The notes: generated by a model not told the origin, from the letters alone. A stretch of DNA of 64,000 bases from UBA1351 sp965140555 (GCA_965140555.1 OZ223259.1:2604001-2668000); one strand, 5' to 3'; shown: positions 7,587-17,326, counted from the stretch's first letter. A program made the numbers and translations.

Positions 7587-8240
7587 ATGGACAAAAAGCG
7601 TATGAAGATTATATTAAACGCATTAGACGAGGTGTATGGTAAGGAGTATATCTGCTATTTGAATCATACAAAACCCTATGAATTACTTATTGCTACAATG
7701 CTTAGTGCCCAGTGTACCGACGAGCGTGTGAATATGGTAACAGCGGACTTATTCCAAAAGTATACATCCTTAGATGACTTTGCATCGGTGCCTATTAAAG
7801 AACTTGAAAAAGATATTCACTCAACGGGATTCTATCGAAATAAAGCGAAGAATATAAAGGCCTGTGCTACGGAACTTCTGTCGAAGCATGATGGTGAGGT
7901 TCCGCAAGATATTGATGCACTTGTGGCATTACCGGGAGTGGGACGAAAAACGGCCAATGTCGTACGTGGTCATATATATAACACACCGTCTGTTGTGGTG
8001 GATACGCATGTGAAGCGTATATCTATAAAGCTAGGATTTACAACAAATGAAGACCCTGTTAAAATAGAGTTTGACTTAATGGATGTCTTGCCTAAGGAGC
8101 ACTGGCTAAGATATAATACACAAATAATTGCTCACGGTCGGGGAGTGTGTACTGCCCGAAGCCCAAAATGTGCCGAGTGCTTCTTGCTGGCGTGGTGTCC
8201 GTGGGGGCTACAAAATAGATTGGAACAAATGGAGGAATAA
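7587..8240 (+). CDS. nth: Endonuclease III
   Basis: This 217-residue DNA glycosylase/AP lyase removes oxidised pyrimidines in base excision repair. The helix-hairpin-helix LPGVGRKTANVV contains the catalytic lysine, and the catalytic aspartate lies in VVVDTHVKR. The C-terminal [4Fe-4S] ligands follow the expected C-x6-C-x2-C-x5-C spacing (CTARSPKCAECFLLAWC). Length is normal. It starts 3 bp after the radical SAM gene and is followed after 1 bp by udk, whose AGGAGG site overlaps its stop. Confidence 0.95.
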   Translation: MDKKRMKIILNALDEVYGKEYICYLNHTKPYELLIATMLSAQCTDERVNMVTADLFQKYTSLDDFASVPIKELEKDIHSTGFYRNKAKNIKACATELLSKHDGEVPQDIDALVALPGVGRKTANVVRGHIYNTPSVVVDTHVKRISIKLGFTTNEDPVKIEFDLMDVLPKEHWLRYNTQIIAHGRGVCTARSPKCAECFLLAWCPWGLQNRLEQMEE

Positions 8241-8241
8241 C

Positions 8242-8871
8242 ATGAAAAGCCCGATAGTTATAGGAATTGCAGGGGGGACAGGATCCGGAAAAACAACCCT
8301 TGTCAATAAGTTGAAATCCGTATTAGGTGATGAAGTGGTGACTCTTTGTCATGACTATTATTACAAAGCCAATAGTGATTTACCTATTGAAGAGCGTAAA
8401 AAATTGAACTATGATCATCCTAATTCTTTTGATACGGATATGATGATTCGCCATATTCAGCAATTGAAAGAAGGGCGTACTATTAATCGTCCGGTCTATG
8501 ATTTTGTAGAACATACCCGTTCTTTTGATACAGTGACTGTGGGGCCGAAGAAAGTCATTATCGTTGAAGGTATCCTGATTTTTGAAAACCGTGAACTTGT
8601 GGATCAATTGGATATCAAGGTATTTGTCGATACAGATGCAGATGTCCGTATTATTCGACGGATTGTTCGAGATGTTAAAGAACGTGGTCGAAGTCTAGAT
8701 TCCGTTATTACACAATATTTGAATACAGTAAAACTTATGCATGAAGAATTTGTTGAGCCAAGCAAAAGAAAGGCGGATATTATCATTCCTGAAGGAGGAC
8801 ATAATAAAGTCGCGGTTTCTATGTTATTGGATCAAATAAAGATGTTGTTGACAAAAGCAGATGACATGTAA
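8242..8871 (+). CDS. udk: Uridine kinase
   Basis: This 209-residue cytosolic kinase phosphorylates uridine and cytidine for pyrimidine salvage. The P-loop GIAGGTGSGKTT is at residues 8-19, followed by the HDYYYK motif and the substrate region NYDHPNSFDTD. VIIVEGILIFENREL and IRRIVRDVKERGRS (lid arginines) complete the family pattern. ATG 8242 is chosen because GGAGG lies 7 bp upstream; the longer frame starting at 8128 runs through nth coding sequence. Same operon as nth. Confidence 0.95.
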   Translation: MKSPIVIGIAGGTGSGKTTLVNKLKSVLGDEVVTLCHDYYYKANSDLPIEERKKLNYDHPNSFDTDMMIRHIQQLKEGRTINRPVYDFVEHTRSFDTVTVGPKKVIIVEGILIFENRELVDQLDIKVFVDTDADVRIIRRIVRDVKERGRSLDSVITQYLNTVKLMHEEFVEPSKRKADIIIPEGGHNKVAVSMLLDQIKMLLTKADDM

Positions 8872-8910
8872 CAATGTAACAATGATTAGAGAGTAGGGCA
8901 GGTGGGAGTT

Positions 8911-10560
8911 ATGAAAGAAAAAGTGTATGTTTTCGGTCACCAAAATCCGGATACGGATTCTATATGTTCAGCACTTAGCTATAGTTATCTGAAGCAGCAA
9001 TTGGATCCTGAACGCGACTATCAAGCGGTCGCCTTAAAAACGGTTAATCAAGAAACGGCTTTTATCTTAGATTATTTTGATATAGAAGCCCCTCCGGTGG
9101 TCACGAGCTTAAAACCACAGGTATCTGATATTAATTTAGCTGATTTTGCCAGCGTTCGAGAAACGGATTCCATCCGAAAAACACTGGAAGTTATTATCAA
9201 TCAGACAGGTCGTATTGTTCCTGTTGTCGATGATTATGAACGATTAATCGGTGTTGTATCCATTTCCGATTTGGTGCCGCGTATGTTGAGTTTGTTGGAT
9301 AAAACCATTCTTAAGAAAACACGGACGCCTTTCGATAATATGATTACAAATCTGAATTTGGCAGAAATAACGGATCCGAAGATGGAGACATTAGGCGAAT
9401 TTATTGAAGGTAATGTGTACCTTTCTACAGATATTCAAGGACCGGATAAAATAAACGAATTGGAACAGGAAGACATTATCATCTGTAATCAACGGGAAAT
9501 CGATACGTATATGGGCAAGGTAGCCTGTATTATAGTAGGAGATATTCAAGATAAAACAACAAAAGATGCCTTGAAAATAAACTATCAAGATGCTGTAACT
9601 AAAATCTATTGTTCGGAGAAAACAAACTTTGAGATTGTAAAAGCTTTGGCCCAAACGACGCCGATTAGTACGACTGTTGCGAAGACAGGACTGGAGTATT
9701 TTGTGACGTATGAAACATTGGACGATGTGAAAGATAATATGATGTCCTCTAGATTTAGACGGTTCCCTGTAGTAACAGAAAAGGGCCGTGTTATGGGGAT
9801 GATTTCTCGGAGTGACTTGGTGGATATCAACAAGAAAAAGGCTATCCTAGTGGATCATAATGAACGCGGACAATCGATTGAAGGCATTGAAGATATTGAG
9901 ATTCTGGAAATTATTGACCACCATCGTGTGGCGGATGTGATGACGATAGCACCGCTCTATTTTAGAGTTGAACCGGTAGGTTGTACATCTACTATTGTGG
10001 CGAAGATGTTTGAAGAGAATAATGTAGAGATTCCACCGGAGATTGCGGGACTAATGCTGTCAGCAATTATATCCGATACACTTCTTTTTAATTCCCCGAC
10101 GTGTACACCGACGGATAAAGAGACTGCGGTGAAATTAGCTGAAATAGCAGACATTGATATTAATCTTTATGGGATGAAGATGATTCGTGCCGGATCGAAT
10201 ATACAAGATGAATCACCGGAAGATATATTAACTTATGACCGTAAGAAATTTATGTTCGGCCAGTACAAAGTATCTATTTCACAGATTAACACAGGTGATT
10301 ATGACGGTTTCTATAAGATTTTTGATGAAACGGTTGCTGAGATGGAAAAATTGGCAGAAAAAGAAGATTTCGATTTATTGGTTCTTTTGGTAACGGATGT
10401 TGTTGTTGGAGGAACTGAATTGATTGCTGTTGGAGATGCTAAATGGATGGCGGAGAATGCGTTTGAACTTAAAAACGGAGAGAAAAGTATATTCTTGCCG
10501 GGTGTTTTCTCAAGAAAGAAACAGATTGTGCCCAAATTAATGAATGCAGCGATGTTGTAA
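8911..10560 (+). CDS. Mn-dependent inorganic pyrophosphatase with CBS and DRTGG regulatory domains
   Basis: This 549-residue family II pyrophosphatase hydrolyses PPi. Catalytic DHH motifs are split: FGHQNPDTDS (residues 8-17) and IDHHRVAD (about 330). A CBS pair (SIRKTLEVIINQTGRIVPVV; DDVKDNMMSSRFRRFPVV) flanking a DRTGG domain is inserted between them, and a DHHA2 domain is at the C-terminus. In characterised clostridial enzymes this insert binds AMP/ADP (inhibitory) or diadenosine polyphosphates (activating), so activity probably follows energy state. ATG 8911 fits GGTGGGAG at 8901. A terminator follows at 10595. Confidence 0.92.
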   Translation: MKEKVYVFGHQNPDTDSICSALSYSYLKQQLDPERDYQAVALKTVNQETAFILDYFDIEAPPVVTSLKPQVSDINLADFASVRETDSIRKTLEVIINQTGRIVPVVDDYERLIGVVSISDLVPRMLSLLDKTILKKTRTPFDNMITNLNLAEITDPKMETLGEFIEGNVYLSTDIQGPDKINELEQEDIIICNQREIDTYMGKVACIIVGDIQDKTTKDALKINYQDAVTKIYCSEKTNFEIVKALAQTTPISTTVAKTGLEYFVTYETLDDVKDNMMSSRFRRFPVVTEKGRVMGMISRSDLVDINKKKAILVDHNERGQSIEGIEDIEILEIIDHHRVADVMTIAPLYFRVEPVGCTSTIVAKMFEENNVEIPPEIAGLMLSAIISDTLLFNSPTCTPTDKETAVKLAEIADIDINLYGMKMIRAGSNIQDESPEDILTYDRKKFMFGQYKVSISQINTGDYDGFYKIFDETVAEMEKLAEKEDFDLLVLLVTDVVVGGTELIAVGDAKWMAENAFELKNGEKSIFLPGVFSRKKQIVPKLMNAAML

Positions 10561-10594
10561 GTATGGAGAGTTAATGGATATAGAGAAGATAAAG

Positions 10595-10626
10595 AAAACC
10601 TCGTCGTTTATTCGACGAGGTTTTTA
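10595..10626. terminator. Bidirectional terminator between pyrophosphatase and DUF624 gene
   Basis: AAAACCTCGTCG / CGACGAGGTTTTT stem with A-run on one side and T-run on the other, serving both converging genes. Confidence 0.9.
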
Positions 10627-10648
10627 TAATATTTGTAGTATACAAAAG

Positions 10649-11290
10649 TTAGTGTTCAACAGACACAAAGATTGTATCGTATTGAGTCAGAATACGCTTA
10701 GTAATTAAATGACCGTTAAGAAAAGCAACGAGAGCCATGAGTATAAAATTTGCTAAGAAATATTGTGGCACGGATACAGCAATAATAGTGATAAGAATAG
10801 CTACAATATTTAAAGCTGTGGATAAAATCGTTGTCGGTAAATGACGGTTAGAAAGGAAAAAGGCTGTTTTGATTAATTCTTTCGCTTTCAAATCGGAATG
10901 TGCCAACAATGGATAGGCATAGGTTGCGATAAAGGATATTTCTAAAAAGATAAAAAGGTAGAAAGGTAAGAACCAGATCGTACCGAAGATACCTTGTAAA
11001 ATCAAATAAATATTGGCAAGGCTTATGCCGATGAAGAAGAAGCAAAACAGACTGACGAGAAGTGCTGTGAGTAATCGGTCTTTGAATCGTCTAAAGAACT
11101 GTTTGAATGCATAACCTTCGCCGGAAACTAAACTTGCATAAGTACCTGCATATAAACCGGTAAGTGCCGGGCCTGATAATATTCCTAAGCTAAATACAGA
11201 TAGGAGTAACCAAATAATGTTGAGGGCCAATAAATCGAAGACCATGGAGCCGTATTTCTGAAATGGTCCGTCTAAGTCAAATATTTTCAC
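10649..11290 (-). CDS. YesL-like DUF624 membrane protein
   Basis: This 213-residue protein has about five hydrophobic helices and the family's N-terminal pattern (GSMVFDLLALNIIWLLLSV, LSGPALTGLYAGTY). YesL relatives in Bacillus often accompany sugar ABC transporters, but their function is unknown. Here the gene stands alone, converging on the pyrophosphatase and divergent from the FapA-like gene. A stretch of about 150 bp of AT-rich DNA separates it from the latter. Confidence 0.8.
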   Translation of the reverse strand: MKIFDLDGPFQKYGSMVFDLLALNIIWLLLSVFSLGILSGPALTGLYAGTYASLVSGEGYAFKQFFRRFKDRLLTALLVSLFCFFFIGISLANIYLILQGIFGTIWFLPFYLFIFLEISFIATYAYPLLAHSDLKAKELIKTAFFLSNRHLPTTILSTALNIVAILITIIAVSVPQYFLANFILMALVAFLNGHLITKRILTQYDTIFVSVEH

Positions 11291-11421
11291 GTCATTACCT
11301 CTTTCTAATTAAGAAAATTCTTATTTATGCCGATACAATCAGTGATGTCCGCATAAATGATTATGTAAACAAGAGTCATTATATCATACCCACAAATCAA
11401 ATGAAAGCAAATAGGAAATTC

Positions 11422-11450
11422 TTGTCAACTTGCACTAAAAAATGTATAAT
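11422..11450 (+). promoter_or_regulatory. Promoter of the FapA-like gene
   Basis: TTGTCA at 11422-11427, 17-bp spacer, TATAAT at 11445-11450. Transcription starts near 11457, which excludes the upstream in-frame ATG at 11442. Confidence 0.75.
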
Positions 11451-11486
11451 AACTATATAAAACGGCTAAATTTAGGGGGTGGTTTG

Positions 11487-13091
11487 ATGTATGATAATGA
11501 GCTGTATTCGAGTGATGATTTTTCCCTTGTTGAAGACGACGGTAAAGTGTATATTTATGTGAAACATGAAGGGTATGATATCAATGAATTTAATGCAGTT
11601 ATTGTGCAATATCCGCGTGTGAAGATTACACAATTTATCAACTTGAAGTCAGCCATAACCAATGGGCTGAGTAAATTCATCTTGGTGGGTGAATTTATGG
11701 AAAAAATTGAAGTAACGGTTTCAAAGGATCGTTTCACTGCTTATGGCAAGATTTATTTAACGGATGAAGAATTTGAACAAGTGGATCAGAATCAGCTGGC
11801 AGATCAGTTGATTGAGAAAGCGAATGTTGCTGGAATAGAATTTGGTATTGATATGGTGACCATTCTTGGGAATATTAGACCTATGGAGAAGTTTGTCATT
11901 GCTTTAGGACAACAACCAATTCAAGGGGAAGATGCCAAGATTCATTTATATGAGATTGAAGATGTCCATCCTGAAGTCTACCAAGACGGCAAGGTGAACC
12001 ATTATGAATTGAATTTGATTAACAAAGTATTGGAAGGCGAATGGGTTGGTGAACGTATAGAACCGACTCCGGGGACCCCTGGACGTACGGTTTTTGGTGA
12101 GATTATTCCTGCCGTCGCCGGTAAGCAAGAAAAGTTGATTTATGACCGTAAATCCATTGCGGCCAAATTCGAAGAAAAAATTGGAAAGACAATACTTCAT
12201 GCCAAACGTGTGGGTGCGGTTGTGTATGAGAATGGTGTATTGACAGTTTGTAATTATCTGGAGATTAAAGGAAAAGTATCCTTTGAGACCGGTAATATAG
12301 ATTTTGATGGATATGTGGATGTCAAGGATTCTATAGAAGATAATTTTAGCGTTACTGCCGATAATGATATTCAAGTCATGGGTGATTTGGGTGTTGGGGC
12401 AGTGGAAACTATTACAAGTCGAGAAGGTAGTATTTATATTCGAGGTGGTATAGCAGGACAAAATAAATCAGTCATCAATTGTGATGGTGATTTGTATACC
12501 AAGTTCGCAGCGGACTGTACAATTATATGTAAAGGAACGGTTCATATCGGATTCTATGCGCTTAATTGTAAGATTGTTGCCAAAGAGGTTATTTTGGACT
12601 CTTATAACTCTAAGATTATAGGTGGTGACATTGAAGCAGATGTTCGCATATATGCGGGTGAAATCGGAAGTCGTGCAGAGACCTACACGAGGGTTTCGGT
12701 TAAAGGCTTTGATCGACAGGATATGCGTAAGGAATACGATGGGTTATCTGGAATTATTGAAAAGTTATCCAAGATGGCAGGGATATTAAAGCAAAAGCTT
12801 GCTGTGTTTAACAGCGTGGCAGTAGAAGAACTTTCCTCAGAGGAAGTTATTGAATTTGAAAAATTAGAAAACGAATATATGCGTTGTCAAAAATCATTAA
12901 AAGTATATACACAACGGTTGAAAAACTATCGTAGTTACCTTCAAGTCAAAGGGGAAGGTGAGATAAAAGCGATGAAGCGCATTTATCCCAATGTTCACCT
13001 TGAATTGAAAGAGAATCTGGTTCATAATCAGAAAGATATTACGATAGGGACCAGTTATTATTTGAAGGATAACCGTCTAGTCGTTGACTAA
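11487..13091 (+). CDS. FapA/DUF342-family polymer-forming-like protein
   Basis: This 534-residue cytosolic protein of the DUF342 family has an N-terminal domain (about 1-170), then a glycine-rich right-handed beta-helix region (about 240-420; VSFETGNIDFDGYVDVKDS, repeated D-G-D/I-x-V units) and a C-terminal coiled coil (about 425-500; YDGLSGIIEKLSKMAGILKQ). Members have been linked to cell-surface signalling and envelope stress, without a defined reaction. ATG 11487 has AGGGGGTGG just upstream. Its last 15 bp overlap the convergent folC gene. Confidence 0.85.
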   Translation: MYDNELYSSDDFSLVEDDGKVYIYVKHEGYDINEFNAVIVQYPRVKITQFINLKSAITNGLSKFILVGEFMEKIEVTVSKDRFTAYGKIYLTDEEFEQVDQNQLADQLIEKANVAGIEFGIDMVTILGNIRPMEKFVIALGQQPIQGEDAKIHLYEIEDVHPEVYQDGKVNHYELNLINKVLEGEWVGERIEPTPGTPGRTVFGEIIPAVAGKQEKLIYDRKSIAAKFEEKIGKTILHAKRVGAVVYENGVLTVCNYLEIKGKVSFETGNIDFDGYVDVKDSIEDNFSVTADNDIQVMGDLGVGAVETITSREGSIYIRGGIAGQNKSVINCDGDLYTKFAADCTIICKGTVHIGFYALNCKIVAKEVILDSYNSKIIGGDIEADVRIYAGEIGSRAETYTRVSVKGFDRQDMRKEYDGLSGIIEKLSKMAGILKQKLAVFNSVAVEELSSEEVIEFEKLENEYMRCQKSLKVYTQRLKNYRSYLQVKGEGEIKAMKRIYPNVHLELKENLVHNQKDITIGTSYYLKDNRLVVD

Positions 13092-14369
13092 TGCACGGAT
13101 AGGATAAGCGAGATAGAAAGAGCCACACACGACAGTTAGCCCATGAGGCGACTGCTGATGTGTGGTTTTTTCTGCCTCAAAGGCAAGGTCCAAAGACGGG
13201 TATGTGAGACACTTTTTCCTACGACTTGTTGCAGTGCGTTCAAGAAGAGCATCGGTAGTAATGGAACGAGGATTTTCTACCGGACAGAAAAAGACACACT
13301 CAGCGAGATCGATGAGGTGATTCATGATGGGGGTATTGTCTTTGTCCCTCAATGTTGAAAAAATCAAATGAATGGGTAAGTCATTATAATGCGTGGTTAA
13401 TTCATTATAGAGTGCTTCTAAACCCGCAGCATTGTGTCCGCCGTCGATGAGATAATGGTATCCCCATGAATCGACAATATGTTCCATGCGACAAGGTAGG
13501 TTAATCGTTGCGAGTGTTGAGGCTAGGTATTCATTATCGAGGGCTTTATCGTCATTCGCGAGAAGATAATGGTAGACAGCTAAGGCTCCTTCCAAATTAT
13601 CGCCTTGGTGGGCACCGGATAAAGAAAAGACGTTCTTGAATCTATGAAGATCAGAAGCTGACCAAGGCGTGGAAGTTGTGAGATATTCATGGGAGTAATA
13701 TAAAGGTGCATTAAGGGATGAGGCAGTCTTAATACAGACGTCTAGCACATTTTCAGGATTTTTATTCAAAAATACAGGGCAGTTGGATTTGATAATACCT
13801 GCTTTATGTAGGGCAATATCTTCCAATGTGTTGCCAAGATACTGGGTGTGGTCATAGCTAATGGAAGTAATCAGAGAAGCGATAACAGAAGAAAAGACAT
13901 TGGTGGCATCATCTTTTCCGCCCATGAGAACCTCGACGATACAGTAGTCAACTTGCCACAAAGCCATAGCAAGATAGGCTGTGGCTGTGATGCATTCATA
14001 ATGAGTCGGTAAGGAAAGGCCATCTTGCTTCATCTGGATATACGCGGCTTTAACCTGAGAAGTGACGTGATTCATAAAATCTGTGGTAATCATAGCACTG
14101 TTATAGTGGATACATTCTCTAATGTCGTTAATATAGGGGGAGGTAAAGGTGGCAACATTATAGCCTGTAGTTTGTAGTAATTGGTTGAGGACAGCAACAC
14201 TGGAACCTTTCCCATTGGTTCCGGCAATGTGAATAACTTGTAACCTGTTTTGGGGGTTACCAAGACGACCGAGAAGGTCAAAGAGAGCATCTTGAGTCAT
14301 GGTATCTGAAAAAGGTGGTACGGATTGAAGAAAACTTTGATATGGCTCGTATATAAATGAAGTGTTCAT
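13077..14369 (-). CDS. folC: Folylpolyglutamate synthase / dihydrofolate synthase
   Basis: This 430-residue Mur-ligase-type enzyme adds glutamate to folates. The ATP loop HIAGTNGKGSS is near residue 43, YCIVEVLMGGKDDATNVF carries the Mg-binding Glu region, and CRMEHI and the C-terminal FSTLRDKD follow. The AGGAGG ribosome site is 7 bp upstream of ATG 14369 on the minus strand. It is a single gene, convergent with the FapA-like gene (15-bp overlap, no terminator between them) and divergent from the GntR gene. Confidence 0.92.
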   Translation of the reverse strand: MNTSFIYEPYQSFLQSVPPFSDTMTQDALFDLLGRLGNPQNRLQVIHIAGTNGKGSSVAVLNQLLQTTGYNVATFTSPYINDIRECIHYNSAMITTDFMNHVTSQVKAAYIQMKQDGLSLPTHYECITATAYLAMALWQVDYCIVEVLMGGKDDATNVFSSVIASLITSISYDHTQYLGNTLEDIALHKAGIIKSNCPVFLNKNPENVLDVCIKTASSLNAPLYYSHEYLTTSTPWSASDLHRFKNVFSLSGAHQGDNLEGALAVYHYLLANDDKALDNEYLASTLATINLPCRMEHIVDSWGYHYLIDGGHNAAGLEALYNELTTHYNDLPIHLIFSTLRDKDNTPIMNHLIDLAECVFFCPVENPRSITTDALLERTATSRRKKCLTYPSLDLAFEAEKTTHQQSPHGLTVVCGSFYLAYPIRALVND

Positions 14370-14522
14370 GTGAAAACCTCCTAGATGGCAATTGTAGTTC
14401 TTCTGATTATCACATGTTATACATTATTTGTAAATATTTTATAGGAAGAAGGCTGTTATTGGTTGTAAAATAAGGTATACTGAAGACATAGCCTATTGTA
14501 TAAAGGAGAGACATGTGCGCAT

Positions 14523-15230
14523 ATGAAAGAACCACGCTACGTAAAATTGGCAAAGGAATTAGAAAAACTTATTATAGAGGAAGAATATAAAGCGGGAGAT
14601 AAAATTCCCCCAGAGAGAGACTTGGCGGAAAAATTCGGCGTTAGTCGTATGACGGCAAGACAAGCAGTCCAGTATCTTGTGGATGAAGAGATGGTCTATA
14701 GAGAGCGAGGGAGTGGAACTTATGTCAAATCTCCTTCGTTCCAACAGAACAATGTGAAGAGCTTTACAGAGACATTGACAAGTCGTGGCGTGAGACCTAC
14801 CACGCGTATTATGGAATTTGGTACGGTTCATTCCATGGAAGCAGTTGCCCTTAGTATGGATTTGGATAAGGAGACGACCTTCTACAAGGTGAAGCGACTT
14901 CGCTTAGGCAACGATATACCCATGGCATTAGAAGTGCTCTATATACCTATAAGCTATTGTCCGGATTTGGAAGAGAAGGATTTAACCGGTTCCTTGTATA
15001 GTCTATTGGAACGAGATTATGGTATTAATATTAAGAAGGTATCTTATAAAATTGAAGCAATGGTATCAAACCCTATGTATAATACTCTATTTGAACTAAG
15101 TAAACCGGCAGCACTTCTTAAAGTGTCTGGGGTGAGTTATGACCAAAAGGAGCGCAAATTTCTATATGAAGAATCCCTCTATCGTTCGGATTTATACCAT
15201 TATCAAGTGGACATTCACCGCAAATTTTAG
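14523..15230 (+). CDS. GntR-family regulator, HutC/UTRA type
   Basis: This 235-residue regulator has an N-terminal winged helix (about 5-70; PPERDLAEKFGVSRMTARQA) and a UTRA ligand-binding domain (about 90-230; TSRGVRPTTRIMEFG, VKRLRLGNDIPMALE). UTRA repressors usually sense sugar phosphates. It lies directly upstream of a fructose-type PTS operon and probably controls it. The start is uncertain: AAAGGAGAG at 14501 is 13 bp from ATG 14523, and a TTG at 14496 is in frame. Confidence 0.85.
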   Translation: MKEPRYVKLAKELEKLIIEEEYKAGDKIPPERDLAEKFGVSRMTARQAVQYLVDEEMVYRERGSGTYVKSPSFQQNNVKSFTETLTSRGVRPTTRIMEFGTVHSMEAVALSMDLDKETTFYKVKRLRLGNDIPMALEVLYIPISYCPDLEEKDLTGSLYSLLERDYGINIKKVSYKIEAMVSNPMYNTLFELSKPAALLKVSGVSYDQKERKFLYEESLYRSDLYHYQVDIHRKF

Positions 15231-15237
15231 ACGGCGG

Positions 15238-15266
15238 TTGAATGTCCCTTTTTATGATGTTATAAT
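15238..15266 (+). promoter_or_regulatory. Promoter of the fructose-type PTS operon
   Basis: TTGAAT at 15238-15243, 17-bp spacer, TATAAT at 15261-15266. It starts 8 bp after the GntR stop and leaves a leader of about 205 nt. Confidence 0.7.
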
Positions 15267-15362
15267 GGAATCAAGCTATTAAGTCACAGGGGATGGACTT
15301 ACATATCACACAAGCTTACTTTAAGTTAAGACATAATCCAATTTAACCACAATTTCATACAT

Positions 15363-15459
15363 TGATTAGGGTGACAAAGCTATTTGGCTGACCTTTTGTG
15401 TACACTATAGTGTTGCGAATGCTTCAAGATCATCTATATATTTTTTGTCGGGCTAATCA
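15363..15459 (+). repeat. Shortened copy (97 nt) of the structured element, in the PTS leader
   Basis: The outer helices of the 121-nt element are kept: TGATTAG (15363-15369)/CTAATCA (15453-15459) and GACAAA (15373-15378)/TTTGTC (15444-15449), with a G-rich internal loop between. The central hairpin is reduced to the palindrome ACACTATAGTGT and the conserved loop is missing. It ends 20 nt before the EIIA start, close to the ribosome site. Confidence 0.55.
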
Positions 15460-15478
15460 TACAATATAAGGAGGTATT

Positions 15479-15925
15479 ATGTTAATAACTCATGATCTCA
15501 TTCACATGCATGTGGATAGCTCGGACAAGGAATCTGTTATTCGACAATTGGCTCAGTCTGCAAAAGAACTGGGACGCGTCGATGACTTGGATGCCTTTGT
15601 AAAAGCTGTTCTAAAACGTGAGGAAGAGTATTCGACGGCAGTCGGATTCGGTGTTGCTATTCCCCATGGTAAAACAGATGCTGTCGTTGAACCTTTTTTG
15701 GCATACGGTCGTGTTACTAAAGTGGACTGGAGTGCTTTAGACGGGGAACCGGTAGATAATGTTTTTATGATTGGTGTACCTGCAAAAGAAGGGGGAAACA
15801 CGCATCTTCAAATTTTGGCAAAACTATCCAGGAAGTTAATGAAGGCGGATTTTCGTGACAAACTGAACCATTCCGAGACAGAAGAGGATCTATTGCAACT
15901 GCTAAAAGACAGTGAAATTCTATAG
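15479..15925 (+). CDS. PTS fructose-family EIIA component
   Basis: This 148-residue EIIA domain of the fructose/mannitol class passes phosphate from HPr to EIIB. The active-site histidine lies in GVAIPHGKTD (about residue 62), and the C-terminal pattern HLQILAKLSRKL is typical. The start has AAGGAGG 4-10 bp upstream. The EIIBC gene begins 24 bp after its stop, forming a two-gene transporter, probably under the GntR/UTRA protein upstream. No kinase or aldolase gene is in this operon, so the sugar cannot be read from context. Confidence 0.9.
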   Translation: MLITHDLIHMHVDSSDKESVIRQLAQSAKELGRVDDLDAFVKAVLKREEEYSTAVGFGVAIPHGKTDAVVEPFLAYGRVTKVDWSALDGEPVDNVFMIGVPAKEGGNTHLQILAKLSRKLMKADFRDKLNHSETEEDLLQLLKDSEIL

Positions 15926-15949
15926 TACTCAATACTAGGAGGTATGGAT

Positions 15950-17326
15950 ATGAAAATTCTAGCAGTAACGGCATGTCCCACGGGAATAGCCCATACGTAT
16001 ATGGCGGCTGAAGCGATTGAAGATGCAGCTAAAGAAAAGGGATATGATGTCAAAGTTGAAACACGTGGTTCTGTTGGTGTTGAAAATGAACTGACCGATG
16101 GGGATATTAAAGATGCCGATGCCATATTACTGGCTTGTGACACATCAGTGCCAATGGATCGTTTTGCAGGAAAACCCCTTTTGTCTGTATCGGTAAGTGA
16201 GGCGCTAAAAGATACGGCAGCCTTATTAGAAAAGGCTATATCTGCTCCGGTTTATGGTGCGGATAAGGGTGGAAATTTAGCCGATGAAGTAACCGAACTG
16301 AAAGCGAAACGCAGTTCAGAAAGAAAAGGACCCTATAAGCATTTGATGAACGGTGTATCCTTTATGATTCCTTTTGTTGTGGCAGGAGGGATTGCCATCG
16401 CACTTAGCTTTTTATTCGGATATGACGCTTTTGAAAATGAAAATACATTGCCGGCATATTTGATGAGTTTAGGTAGCAGTAATGGAGCTTTTGGACTCAT
16501 GATTCCGGTTCTTGCGGGATATATTGCCTATTCTATAGCAGATCGTCCGGGTCTTGCACCGGGTATGATTGGTGGAGCAGTGGCTTCCCAGTTGGCAGCC
16601 GGGTTCTTGGGAGCATTAATTGCCGGTTTTCTAGCGGGCTATATTGTTCTTGGTATTAAGCGTGTTATTAAATTACCAAAAACATTACAAGGCATTATGC
16701 CGGTGCTTATTATTCCGGTATTAGGTTCATTATCCGTTGGTTTGATTTTCTACTATATCATTGGAGCGCCTGTTTCTGGAATTAATAATGCAATGACAAG
16801 CTTTTTGGAAGGTATGGAAGGCTCGAATGCTATTCTTCTTGGCTTGATTATCGGTCTTATGATGGCCTTTGATATGGGTGGACCGGTTAACAAAGCTGCC
16901 TATGCTTTTGCAACAGGAACGTTGGTAGCCGGAACCGGTTCTATGATTATGGCAGCTGTTATGGCAGCAGGAATGGTGCCGCCTCTTGGATTGGCGTTAG
17001 CTACATTCCTTTTTGCCGATAAGTTTACAACATCTGAAAAAGAAGCAGGAAAAGCTGCGGTTGTTCTAGGGATTAGCTTTATTACAGAAGGTGCGATTCC
17101 ATTTGCAGCGGCAGACCCATTACGCGTTATCCCATCTATTATGTTGGGTAGTGCTGTTACAGGAGCCTTGTCGATGGCCTTTAATGCAACACTCTCCGTT
17201 CCTCATGGCGGAATCTTTGTCTTCTTTGCTGTGGAGAATTGGCCGCTTTATATTCTGGCAATATTAATAGGTACGGTTGTATCCGGTTTATGTGTCGGTA
17301 TTTTGAAAAAGAAAGTCGCCAATTGA
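15950..17326 (+). CDS. PTS fructose-family EIIBC component
   Basis: This 458-residue permease has EIIB at residues about 1-100 with the phosphorylated cysteine in VTACPTGIAHTYMA, and EIIC from about 115 on with eight or more membrane segments and the family motif MMAFDMGGPVNKAAYAF. The sequence near residue 370 (ITEGAIPFAAADPLR) is the conserved substrate-site region of fructose EIIC. ATG 15950 is chosen over 15944 because AGGAGG ends at 15942, too close to the first ATG. It imports and phosphorylates a fructose-like sugar. Confidence 0.92.
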   Translation: MKILAVTACPTGIAHTYMAAEAIEDAAKEKGYDVKVETRGSVGVENELTDGDIKDADAILLACDTSVPMDRFAGKPLLSVSVSEALKDTAALLEKAISAPVYGADKGGNLADEVTELKAKRSSERKGPYKHLMNGVSFMIPFVVAGGIAIALSFLFGYDAFENENTLPAYLMSLGSSNGAFGLMIPVLAGYIAYSIADRPGLAPGMIGGAVASQLAAGFLGALIAGFLAGYIVLGIKRVIKLPKTLQGIMPVLIIPVLGSLSVGLIFYYIIGAPVSGINNAMTSFLEGMEGSNAILLGLIIGLMMAFDMGGPVNKAAYAFATGTLVAGTGSMIMAAVMAAGMVPPLGLALATFLFADKFTTSEKEAGKAAVVLGISFITEGAIPFAAADPLRVIPSIMLGSAVTGALSMAFNATLSVPHGGIFVFFAVENWPLYILAILIGTVVSGLCVGILKKKVAN

